Shown: one piece after another, positions 33,267 through 46,100 of the stretch | Layout of the letters: the number at the start of each line of letters is the position of its first letter | Position numbering within the stretch: position 1 is the stretch's first letter | Source: Trichoplax sp. H2 | Lineage: Eukaryota; Placozoa; Uniplacotomia; Trichoplacea | DNA length: 64,000 nt | NCBI GenBank assembly: GCA_003344405.1 | Contig: NOWV01000036.1 | Coordinates: 310,001-374,000, forward strand | Reading direction: 5' to 3' | Program-made: the position numbers and the translations under genes | The notes under the pieces: model-generated | What the model saw: only the letters and a program-made list of their open reading frames with translations | Databases searched by the model: none | What the model was told of the DNA's origin: nothing

Positions 33267-36061
33267 ATGTCTTCTCTTGGTTTACCTAAAGATTATGGCT
33301 ACTGTGTTTTGATAGCTGCCGACAGTGTCTTGGTGCTCATTTACTTGGGTATCCGAGTAGGTCGTGCTCGTAAGCAATTTGGTGTAGAGGTAAGAGAAAG
33401 TGTGTTGTTGTTGTTTTTTTCCATCGATATCGGATTGCATCATGATCGAGTCGTGACGCAACGACACCGTAAAGTATACTGTATTTCAAGCGCCATCAGC
33501 CTTGCCTCTCCCTTTCAGTTTCCAATTAAACTAGCCATTCAATCAAAAGGGGATACAGATCCATTTTGATCTTAACAAACATCCATCCATCCATTTTCTC
33601 CATTTAGAATTCAATATGGAGGAGTATTTAGACTGCAATAGGCAAGAGTGTTGAGGCGGATTGATTTTGCTTCTCTTCGATTTGCCATTGGACCGCTAGA
33701 TCGTTCGTTACCAATACAACCAAAGTCACCCTACCTTCGCCAAATTGCAAACTGCCACCTTACGATCACAGCTGGCGTAGGATCGCCAAGCAATGCAACG
33801 CCAGCCAAAAGAATTGGTGTTATACCCATCATGAAACTCCAATTTGCTATAGAAATCAAACTATTGATCTGGTGAATATAGACTATATAGTCTTTTATAA
33901 CTTGATCGACTGGTTGTGACGATTGGCTATGCTGAAGGTCGTTTAGATCCCCTGCAAAGACACCGTTTTGCAGTCGGTGTTTTACGATCGATGCATTTTC
34001 CTATCCAATTTTGCTCTACTTTCTGTTATTCACGAAAGTGCAGTCGTGAAGAAAATGCCACTACTTGTATTGATTTAGCCGTGCCCATATACATTTTGTT
34101 GACCAACTCTAATCCAATTATTTTTTATTAACCATCATATTGCTTTGTCTTTAGTATCCCAAGATGTACGACGACGATAAGCCAATATTTAACTGCTTTC
34201 AACGCGCACATCAAAACACGTAAGTAGGAAAGAAAAAGTCAAGCAATGAACAGAAAAAAAAATAAAACAAATAATAAAAAATATAATGAAATGCACGTAT
34301 GTCCATTTTACGAAATATTATGGAAAATAGATAGACTGTACCTTCTCAAACCAACCGTATACTAATGTCCATCAGTATCTCGATACTATTGGATCTTTAC
34401 AATTGAATCATTGGCATTCAATTATCATTTCTCTACTGTCAAAAATGTTATTCTACTAGTAGTACGGCACCTGATGTCATTATCAATGTTACATCACCAA
34501 GAATAATTAAAGTAGTCATTATTTTCTAGGTAGCTATTAGCATCAAAATGAGGTTACTCTGTTCTGCTCAGTAGTTTGCTTTTCATTATCAACGTCTTGA
34601 TGCTTAGTCGTTATTTGGCAATCTTTATAAGGATACGTTAAAATACAATAATGCACCGCTTTCGTTTCAGAGTAGGAGAAGTAATGTATCGTAATTAGCT
34701 ATATAGTTTAGTACAATACTTTACAAATTCTTACTAATACTAAATAAATGATATTTTAAAGAGTTTGACGAGTTGGTTACTGCATTGATGGACTATTTCT
34801 GCTTTATAGTAGAGTGGTGTATCTTCATTAGCTTGGTGGTATGGTACATTAGAAAGGGTTGATTTAGGTGTCATCTGCAGTACTTTACAAATTTTTACCG
34901 ATACTAGAAAGTGATGTTTTAAAGAGCTACTTATTTCAATGACGGATTTTTTTATGGTGATCATGTCCTCCTAATTTACTTATCAAAGTACAGCACCTAT
35001 GATAAATTCTTTGCCTTTCGTAGACTACAAATTGTCAATACATTTTACTAGATAACGTAATGGTGTCAGACGGCAGTAATAGAATTTTATTTTGTATGAT
35101 GCTTTATTGACTTTGTTGTATAAATCTTGATTCATTCCTAGCTTAGTATTTCTGTTTCTACTTACAATAGTTGCATCACATGTATGATATCATAATGACT
35201 ATGTAGACCCCAGCATAGTTGACTGTAATTTATTCAATTTTGTTACTCATGCAACAAATCCGACACTGCATAATGTACATCGTAGCTCCTTAAGAATGAT
35301 CGTGATGGCTCTCATTTTGATTTTTACAGCATTATCAGTTAATACTGTAGATATCATTTCGTTACTGGAATTGTTGCCATCAAGATATTGATCATTCTTC
35401 ATAAGCAAAACAGGATAAACTGTAGTCTTTCTGTTACCATACCATGGACTTGTCTGTTTTTTATATTAACGTGAATTATTTCTTGATCATCAGATTGGAA
35501 CACTATCCTCAATTTCTTTCCATGATGCTTCTTGGTGGATTGCAACATCCCGTAAGTGCTGCTAAATAAATGCGATGATGTAAATTCTTGACATAAAATC
35601 GAACATTGACTTTTCTAATGTTCATCGAATTGATTTCTACTGTTGTATTGTACGATTGCGTAGACAGTGTATTGTATGAGTAACGTAAAAAATCGATTGC
35701 CAAAGTAATTGTGTTCAGCCATGATATACAATAGTAAATATGTTTGCTCCTATGATCTTTTATGGTATTAGCGATTAAGTGCTGCCTTTGGAGCTGTTTG
35801 GGTCCTTAGCCGATTGTTTTATGCTCACGGTTACTACACCGGAGGTTAGTCTTGTCTTGAATTGTAGAAATGTCATGATAAACGTTACTTTTCGGATATG
35901 TACGTCAATAGCATCTTAACAACTAGAGTCATGGATGCTTTTAATTCTCATAAAAACCAGATCCAGCCAAAAGAATGCGCGGAGCTTGGGGTGGAATTGG
36001 TTATCTCGGAGTCATCGGCTGCGCCATCTCTTTCGGATTAAACTTATTGGAATACATCTAA
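33267..36061 (+). CDS. MGST3: Microsomal glutathione S-transferase 3-like (MGST3-b), five exons
   Basis: This is a second MAPEG-family membrane glutathione transferase/peroxidase. Exons are 33267-33389, 34155-34219, 35494-35551, 35772-35844 and 35961-36061. Exon lengths (123, 65, 58, 73, 101) are identical to those of MGST3-a, as are the phases, giving 139 residues. Key segments are PKDYGYCVLIAADSVLVLIY at residues 7-26, FNCFQRAHQNTLE, GGLQHP, then FYAHGYYTGDPAKRMRGAWG. The sequence is about as close to vertebrate MGST3 as its paralogue. Introns are longer (765 to about 1270 bases for the first two). It has its own TATA box, so the two genes are probably regulated separately. Confidence 0.94.
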
Positions 36062-36348
36062 ACTTACACCCTATTGCTGTGTAGTACTAAATTACGTGTA
36101 TAATCCTATCATTAATGAATTAATTTATGATTCATCTTGCCTCAGAAGAAACTGGACAACAGTAGCTACTTAAGATGTAAGCTTGTACTATGTAGACGTC
36201 ATTTTTGTTATCAAGTGCTAAAGTTCACCCAATTCTAGCTATTGTCTAGATATTGTAAGTCACCATTCTATTGATTGTATTCATAATAATTTAGCGACTA
36301 AGGAAGTAGTCATTTTTTGGTATCAGAGGTTGTCCAAGTGTCTATTCC

Positions 36349-36354
36349 AATAAA
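36349..36354 (+). terminator. Candidate poly(A) signal of MGST3-b
   Basis: AATAAA lies about 290 bases after the MGST3-b stop, preceded by a GT-rich stretch. Confidence 0.4.
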
Positions 36355-37528
36355 GTATTCAATTGAAACTACTCCATGAAGTGATCATAATTGACGAAAT
36401 TCAAATGCACGCATTTTCTTTCCTCGATAAGTTTATCCTTGAAGCATGTTTAATATACCCGTATGATAGAATTGGATAAGCAAAATAGTCAAGGCCAAAC
36501 CGTTTGACAAAACAATACTGTAGTTGTATCATTTGAACATTAGAGAAGGAAAGGCTTACATTTATGTCCGTACTTACTGTATGTATACAGTTGGGTTATA
36601 GATAAGATAGATTTTAAGTTACTGCCTTAGAAAGCACGTAAATAGCTGCCACAAGACAGCAATTACAAGTCGAAAATCAATATGATTTTACAGTATAGAT
36701 TAGGTATGTAGGCAGGTTACCTTGGTAATATCATGAGCAAGGTTCGTAAAATATCCAAGCATTAACCTCTCAAAACTCATATCGAACGAATTACAGCTCA
36801 CAACATGTCTAACTTACGAGAGACTATCTATACTAGAGAGTAGAGGATGACTACGCATTTCGCTACTTTAGTTAGGATCATTAGCGATATATTTCTTGAT
36901 AGCAAACGAACAGTACGTGCTCAACATGGTAATTTTACTAGCAAAATACATGATGAAAATGTATGGCAACAGAGAGGAAAAATGCTAACAAACCAAACAC
37001 GTACAATTACTAGGAATCATCTGATTACATTTAAATGAGAGGTATTACAGCATTATCAGTTTAAGTTGTAGATATTGTTAAAAAAAAATCATCGTTAATG
37101 TACAGATTTAATTATAAATACAGTTAGACTATACAATATAACATAGTTATTCAAGACATGCATTTGTATGAGCATAAAGATTTTGGAGTTTTAGAATACC
37201 AGCCTATCTTTACACATTAGGAAGAAATGACGAAAGCATTGATATACAAAAGTTTTTGCCAAGTTTAGAAGGTGAAATCCTAAATCTGAACTCGTAATAT
37301 TTCTCCTTTCTTAGTAGTTGAGTTTAGGCCATATAGAAGGATAATATACGGTTTGTGTTTTACTTACAGCTAATCGCCATTATTGAGTTGCCGTTCATAG
37401 AAACTAATATATATTCGTAAACTAGAAATTGAAAGTATAGTAAAATAGTGACAGACACGATATAATTTTACTTGTCTTTCAATAGTAATCAATTTATGAT
37501 TTCCAATTTGGTTTAGTAACAAATTTTA
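36355..37528. other. Intergenic between convergent genes
   Basis: MGST3-b (+) and the LRRK gene (-) converge here. No further gene is seen. The 63-codon frame at 36847-37038 lacks features and is probably chance. Confidence 0.45.
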
Positions 37529-40134
37529 TCATGACCATTGATCTGCCCTCCATATTAATAAATTGGTACTATTTGACTGAGTCTTCATTGGGCGAAATAG
37601 ATCATTGAATCCTTTTCCACATGACACTACTAACTGTTGCGTTCTGATTGCATCTTGCCTTGCCTGAACCTCGAGTATACTTTCACTAGGATCACCACCG
37701 GACATGCGATTGATATCCCCCCGAAACTTGGCTGTATTTTTGACAATCATTTTCATGGGTAATAATGAATAAAAAATATTCTGATGGCATCGAAACAGTG
37801 TCATTACTTTCCGGTCCATTGCATGAGCGACCACCAGGTAGCCATTACTGCATCCCAAGTACAAGTATTGGTCAATGATGTTAATCGAAGTGATGGATGC
37901 TAATACGTTTCAAGAGTATTGGTTGAAAATTAGTACAACTAGATTGCCTTTAAGATTGTCAATATAATCTTTCCATTTGGTATATATTATTTGTGATATA
38001 ATCGACACATTAAACTACTAGTATATATTGCCTTGACAACAACACTCTACTATTAACGCAAAATTACAGTGTATTTCGGTCAATTTAACTATAAACATGA
38101 TTTGCACCATTCACTATTAAGCAAACGGTAAAAGATTTAATCGATTACTGAAAGCAATTGCAAATGTTGAAAGATCTAGTTAACATTTTAATAAGGCTTA
38201 GTGCGGTAGCAACATTTAACTTTGTAAATATTCATGAATGCTATAATGATAGCCTTGCTATAGATAACCATTGTAACTAACTAAATGAACGGATAAGATA
38301 ATTTACGATTTTTGCAATTGTTTCCAGGTGACGAAATTCAAATAGACAGAATTCTTGACAATTTCTAAATAATCATAACCATGTTGATATCTATTTCTTA
38401 CCTGCGAGAATTGCATGCTCTGTATCAACGGTGGAGAGATCGAAAGGTGGCAAAGCTTGTTTGCTCATCGCTGACCAAGAATAAATAGTGCAAGAGTCTT
38501 CACCAATTGCCCAGACTGCCGTAGTCTCAGCGGTTATCTCATGGTGATTTTTGATACAACTATGATTATGGATTGCATTCGTTGCTAAATTAATGACATT
38601 ACCATGAAAATGATCTATTGATAATTTACATTTAATATTTAGCGAAGCTTCGTCAAGAATTTGCACTTGGCCTCCAGCAAGCCCACACCACAATTCGCCA
38701 CTGTTATCATCTTCGTAATTCACATAGATGATGGAATAGATTGTACAATCAAAACTTTTATTTGCGCATTCGATTAAGGTCAATGAAGGATGTTTCCCAC
38801 TTGATTTGGTCTTATTGAGGTTATTTACAATATTACCAACTTTAAAATTAATATGATGCGGCCAACTACCATACAGTGGGCTTGTATTTTTACCAGGTTG
38901 GCCAAGAGCGTTGATATCTGTATCTTGAGATTCCAGGCTAGAACTTTTATCCGATGAAGTAGAACCTTCCTTTCTTATTCGAGTTAGACTACGACTACGT
39001 GTAGGGGTCTTTAAGACGTCTTTAAATGTAATTAATTTTCCATCCGACAGAGCAACAGCAACCAGATGTTGATCCATAGCATGGACTATTGCTGTAGTAG
39101 AGATCAAGAAGTGATCGCTGACTTGCTGCGACAATAATAACTGATGGCTGGTAGAGTTAAAGATATGCAGATAGCCACCTTGAGTACCAACCCAAACAGC
39201 TTCATCAACAACGCAAATACAAGTAATTGCCGATTTTCCAACAACGATTCTCTATTAGAAGATAAGAAGAGATAGATGTGGTTAGCTAAGTTTCGTATAT
39301 GCTATCATTTGCTTTTCGACTGCTCTATACTTTTCTATTAACACAGTAGTTACAATCGATTCATATTATAACAGAGATTTCTACAAACTGTACAAAGGCT
39401 CTATCTCTATTAATTATCACTCTCGCATATACTTTATAGGGCTAACAAAGTAATAGAATAAACGCATATACTAAAAATTGCAGTTATAGAAGAGCAAAAT
39501 GTAACATTGTAAACTACTGTTGGCAAATACCTTTCATGCCAAACCTGAATTATAATACTCGGAAATACTACGCTAATAAATTTAGAGCATTACAGGATGA
39601 TATCCGAAAATTCCTGAGACTAATTGCAAAAAAAATCACTAACGAAAGTATCATGAGATTGGCGACCTTGAAAAGTTCCTCTTTAGTTGTAGTTAGGTCA
39701 TAGAAACCAGGATATATATGAGCCAATAGAATTACAAAGTCTGACTGAAACTGTAAGTCACTACTAACAAAAGTTGGTGGGCATAATTTATAATGATAAA
39801 ACTACTTAAAAACATTTAATATAGTTCCTGAAACGAGGATATACCATAAACTCTTTGGACTATTTGTATCGCTATGTCCTAATTTCATTAATAACGATAA
39901 AATTACTCAATATATATCTACTCCTATCTTGCGAGTATATCAAGCTGGCATAACGTCTTCGTTTAAAGAAATACTTTTAAATTTTCTATAGATTGAATAG
40001 CAATCAAATATTTCTCACCTCTTCGTTCATGATTAAACCGTTATCGAATTGCAATACATTTACTTCACCATAGTTCGTTTCACCATAGCCAAGCCAAATT
40101 TCGTATTCCATACTTTGCTCTATAGCTGTTTCAT
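37529..40134 (-). CDS. LRRK1: LRRK exons 20-22: C-terminal WD40-like region
   Basis: Exons 40019-40134, 38402-39251 and 37529-37899 encode residues about 2524-2968. Beta-propeller-like strands can be seen (EIWLGYGE, AVWVGTQGGYLHIFN, ELWCGLAGGQVQIL, YLYLGCSNGYLVVAHAMD) with a long polar loop between them. The stop is TGA at 37529-37531. In the family this domain binds partners and helps membrane or microtubule association. Confidence 0.82.
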
Positions 40135-43100
40135 CTACAACAAGGTTGAAAGTAGCGATAGCAAAATTAGCTCTCTCTCATAATTTTATTTTATTTTAAG
40201 ATCCGATAGTACACTAATTTTAAATCACCTGTCTTAGCATCGCTAGCCTCATCTGGTGAAAGAATAAATGATGCTCCGCATGTTACTGGTAATAGTGTTA
40301 CTAACTGGACATTGTCAATCAGTCGTAAAAATTTTGGATTGTTGGCAATATCTAATATTTGTGTAAAAGATGGACGTTCGATAGGATCTTGATTCCAACA
40401 GCAACGCATTAACTCCAGGAGAGGTAATGGCGTTTCTCTTTTCTAAAAATAAAGTTGAAAATGAAAGTATGAGTTTTAATCCGATTTTAAAGGTTCTATC
40501 ACCTAAATAAAGATGCTAGTATTGAAAAGCAATCTGTAAGCTACTAAGCAATGCACATGATATAATATATTATTGGGAAAACTTCATATATTAACGAGAA
40601 TCTATAAATTTAATATATCACAAATAATTATTAGACAGTTATTTAAAATATTTAGCGTTACGTGTATCACTAGGAAAATTTCCGGTATTAACAATAATCC
40701 ATAAATTTAATATATCAAATCATAGTAAGAAAGCGTATTTGTGTAATATTTATAGTTCCATATATCACTTGAAAAGCTTAATTTAGTAACAATAATCTAT
40801 GAATTTAATGTACTATGAATAATTATAATTAGAAGACATCCTTTCGGAGTAGAATATTTTTCGTAGATAGTTATTAAACTAAGCATTAGCCAAATTTAAG
40901 CAGTCTTACTGCTCGAGCATCAATAGTATGCTCATATATTATCGTATTATAAATAAATCATATCTTGGCAATATAAGGATTCTAAAGTAGCGTTCTTTAA
41001 TTAATAAATAAACGATCGCATTTCATGTATTAATAGCACGAATAGTTAAGCAACTTTGAAATTCTGGATACAGTATTTTACTAGCATGGCAATGATGAAT
41101 ATAAGCAGCCTACAAATACCTTGAAGTAGTAATATATATTGCCTTGTTTAGAAAATCATGATCCTAAGGAGGGATATCTACTGTATTTAAAATGCCTACC
41201 TGACGAGAATATTGCGGTCTTTTTCCTTCAAGAATATATTCATTAACTTGAGGAGTTGGAATTTCTTCAAATGGCTGCTTTAATGTCAATAACTCATACA
41301 TAAACATGCCAAAGGAAAAAGAATCAATCTGGCAATTAAAGAATTAATTAATCAGTCGTGTCAAATATAATTATTCACCTACTTCTATCATTATACTGTA
41401 CTGAAAATGGCCTCTATCTACTTAAATTGAAGTAACCCTTACCAGATAATTTTATAGGGTAGTGCGTTAAAATAAAATTTGAAATTGTTATCACGCTATT
41501 CGAATTTGCACTGTACCTTTTCCGTGTAAACTTCTTCACCTCCATATTTAATAATTTCAGGTGCCATAAATCCTGGTGTTCCACTAAAGCCTTTTGTACC
41601 AGTTGGCAGCATAGATCGACTAATACCATAATCAGCGACTTTGACTGTGATTGATTCCAAAAATTCATCATTATTGGCGTCTTCTACCGATGGTATAGAC
41701 CATACTAAGACATTTTCTGATTTTAGATCGCGATAAATAATTTTCTGATGATGGAGATATTCCATAGCAGATGCAACCTACATACAAATCAAATGAGCGA
41801 ATAGAAGAAATCATGTGTAGCCTTTCTAATAGATACAAATCGGTTACAGCAAACGTCGAAAATAGTAGCTAGATACATTACAGAAGCAACAGTATTCTAG
41901 TTCTTATTGCTATTGCCATCATTAGTACGATTAATCTCTACCTGTGTAATTATATGCTTAGTTGTGAAGATATTTAGATAGCAACCATGCTTGCGATATT
42001 CCATGAGTAAGATATCTAAGCTGCCGTTAGGCGCCAAAGGTAATATTAGAGAGAGTGGATTTAAGCAAAATCCAACGATTGGCACAATATTGGAATGGCT
42101 AACGGTGACCAAAATAGACATTTCCTGTCTTGCAGCTCTGTACGAAAACATATCAAATTTATTTCACCTACCTCTGATTACTATACTAATAAATCTTAAT
42201 TGGATACTTATTCGATTTAGTACGATAATATATAGCTTAATTCTTCAAGAGAGCAATACAGCCTGCTAACCAATAGCAAATTGTACTTGTAAAAATAATA
42301 TTAGCAACAACCTAAAGGCTAAAGTAGCATACCGATATGCATTGTAGGCAGAAGAGGTTGGATCAGCTGCTACAGCTTTACTAGCTGCCTCAATGATAGC
42401 TATATCCACGGTATTAGCATTTTCGCTAATTCCCTGTTCAGTCATCATTTTAATAGCCACGGGTAATGGTTGTTCATCCAACTATGTAATTATAACAGAA
42501 AAGATAGTCAATTTTAGCTCTTCTACGCCCTTCAAGACATTAATTGTTTGCTATGGGTTACCGCTATTTCGAGCCTTAATCACCGTAAATTTAGATCATA
42601 ATCACGAAGAAATTAGGTCTCACCTTTTCGTCATCATACAACTCTCCTTTAAAAACAGATCCAAAGGCTCCTTTGCCTAACAGATACTCTTTAGTGAGTA
42701 AATCGGGACTAATCATTAAATTAGGGGCTAAATCATGGAATATCTAAGAATCAAAAGCACGTTCTAGCGTTAAATTTATCGAAAATAAACTGAAGCAATA
42801 GATTCAAAACTATCGAATTGCACATCAAGTTGGTTTAATAGCTTTACCACATCTGGAACTGTAAATTTCATATCTAATACGCCATGGAAAGGACAACTCA
42901 TGTAGTCAATTTGGCTAGAGTAGAGAACACATTCTTCAAATATAAAGGCATGAATCCGAACGCTTTGATCTGAATCAGTTGTCGAAACAGATTGATTTCG
43001 ACTTTCTCGTGTTGGAATTAAATGATTAAGGCGTTCTTGTGAATGATTATCAGCACTATTTTCACTTAATTCGATCGATAATTGCCGATACTTATTTGTT

Positions 43101-46100
43101 GTATTCTTGATATCGTTTGCTATACATTTCAATGACAGAAAATGGCAATAAATAATCCTCGAAAATAGTCAAAGCCTGTAATGGTTAAATAGAGAAAGCA
43201 AGGATAGTACTTACCGTCCTCCTCTTGCTCTATGCGTATACGCGTATTAAATTTTGTCTCTGAAATATCTTCTGAAGACGATTCAGGATTCAAATAATCA
43301 CCTTGGGAATTGCACTTTGCTAGTATTTTACGACGTCGCGGTTGATTTTCCAACTTATCACTAAAGACTTCATCAGGCTTAGTAATTTCTTCAATGCTAT
43401 CCGCTTCGTTATATTTACAGGATAAATCAGTCGATGAATCATACAGGCAATTACCGGTTGCGCTACTACTAGAATCGTGCGGCTCTTTCTTATTTGTAAA
43501 TCGTCGTATACGACCTAAATGTTTAAATCCAAATTCTCCTATGGTATGACTTCGTTTAATGGTGGTTACTTCATCATCATCGAATAGTTGTTGATTCTTT
43601 CCATCGCTACGATGATCATTTTGTTCCTCTTTTCGGCATTCGACTAATTCGATACAATATGGACAAGGTACTATACGTCGAATTAATGGATCGCCAGTAA
43701 TGGTCGTTAAACCTCGAGCACCCAATCCAGGATACCAATCTTCAAGTAATGTATCTAAATGCTCAATGCATAATGCATATAATCGATGTGTGCTGGTTTT
43801 ACCGTTGCCAGCAATAGCATTTGTCTCATATAAATGATCGGAGAAATCATCCATACTTTCAGTAATACTAGCATAACGACCACAAGCTTGGACAGGATAG
43901 TAGGTTGGCACAGTATCGATATTATCGATAATGATCGCATCGCGTAGAAATTCGCAATCGTCTTGATCTTGTCGTGCTTCCTTTTGGAATAGTTCAATAT
44001 TATTTTTAGGTACATTATATCGTCCCATAGGTCGATCTGCCACTAATTTGGATGGGTGAGAACGATTGGTATTTAAATCAATTGAACTACCGACTGAATT
44101 ACCACGTAAAGGTGTGAATAATCCTTCATCGCTCATATCTTCCATAGAACCAGCAGTCGCATATTTACGCAATAATATCACAACATCGGGTACATATATT
44201 TCAATCATATATAACGGGCTAATATTAAGTTTACGCCAATGTGATGAACGAAATATACTAATATAATGCTCATGTTGCTTATTGGATAAACTTAATTTTC
44301 TAGTATTACTTGGTGTAGCTTGATATTTACGCTCACAAATGCGCAATAATTCAATGCCTTGACACATTAATCGTATACCATTTTGCCAAGCTGTCCAAAC
44401 TGGATTGGCTACTTCATCAATTTTATGCATCCATTGATCATTTTCGTCCATGGCTTCCATATCGACATCATCAAATGTACAACAACATTTGGCTGCTTTA
44501 ATAAGATTTTCGTCAGCCATCATTCGCGATACTAATCGAGGCCAAAATCCACTTGGGCAATACGACATCAAATATTGTCGGCGTAACGATTTAAAGGAAT
44601 CTGGTGGTCGACGAGTTTCGCTAATTTGTTGGCTATGGCCTAATAATTTCGTATTTGCTAATGAGAATAACTCGTTTCGACGACGTGAATCATTGCTACT
44701 AGAAACTGAGCAAGTACGATGATGTGATGTTGCTGATGAAGCATCCATATCGAAATGAGTTTTACCCAAAGAAAGGTGATTGCTATTTGTATCTGATGCT
44801 GCATACAATATTTCATTGGGTTCTTTATCAGGCAGCAGGGATGGTATTAACAGACGGGAATTATCAATTACTAAGGCTACCTCAAATTTACTCAGAAGAC
44901 TAATATATTGATAGCGTAAAGATGAAGGAAAGTTATCATTACGAAAGATTTGTTCCATATCAGTAATCATCATAATACCTAAAAGTCAAGCAGTAGTAGA
45001 TTTAGGGTTATTTGTAGCCTAGTAATTTGGCAAATCCTAGAGACCTGGGGAGACTATACTCTACAGGATCTCTGGCAACGGCCAATCATGAGTAAAACTG
45101 AAAGCGGATTTAGATTGGAAATTACTTATAGCCTGACGATTTGCAAATACCTAGAGCCCCCTAGAGAGACCAGTCTCTTTAGAGTCTCTAACAATACTTC
45201 ATGATAAATAAAAGCTATTCCTATTTTGCTAGTATCCTTACCGTCTTTAACAAATGGATTAACTGCATGGATAGTTACAACATGGGCTAACATATCGCAT
45301 AACCATTGCGGATCAATAAAGTACAGATCGCATAATGACGGATCATCGTAATGGAGTAGAATGCCTATAAAATAGTCGATATGAGTATTACTTCAGAGCG
45401 ATGTTAAATGGAATAAGCAAGTAAATGACTACTATAAACAGTTAAGCTGAAGAATATGGCTAATATGAGCATGGAATAGGGATAGTACCATTATCGTGCA
45501 GAAATTTGGTGGCTTGACGAAGTTCTTCCATATCACGAAATTTTATACCTTGTGGCAATAATTCTTCCTCGACTTTAGCTCTACATTAGATAATATATTT
45601 ATGACGATAAGAACATCAAAAATTTTTATATAGTAAGCGGTTAATGATGGGTTGCCAGTGGATAACTTGCATCTAACTCCTCTAATAGATCTCAGTAGAT
45701 ACTGGTAGCCAAGGCTACATATCTGATTTTTTTACTATCTTAATTTAGATTTACCTAAATTCGCTTGTTGTTAATACCGGCACTTTCATGTCATAGCGAT
45801 AGCTGACCGAAAGACGTTGCATGGCCTCTTCAAGGGCTAAATAGCTTGCAGGGATTAGCTGTTCCAATAATAGAGCATCTTTACAGCCTGCTTATTAAAA
45901 ACGTAATGAATAACGTTATTAAATCTATATCTAAGTAATTAATACACAATTGTATAGTCGTAGTACAACCAATTGGAAATATCTTCATATGTACGCGTAT
46001 AATGAATACGAAGGTAGTGCTACTGCCCTATTAAGATGCGATGCTATAGACTAACATAACGCTAAATAGATTAATTTATATTTAAAGATAAAATATATAT

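Noticed and set aside
33390-33569. Continuation of the MGST3-b first exon frame into 33569
   Set aside because: A strong GTAAGA donor at 33390 and exact exon-length agreement with MGST3-a show this is intron read-through.
43120-43190. Earlier acceptor (CAG near 43180) for LRRK exon 13
   Set aside because: In the required phase it gives a stop within 16 codons. The acceptor before 43119 keeps the frame.
43755-44722. Several frames on both strands within LRRK exon 12
   Set aside because: Shadow frames. The main frame is continuous and fits the COR domain between splice sites.
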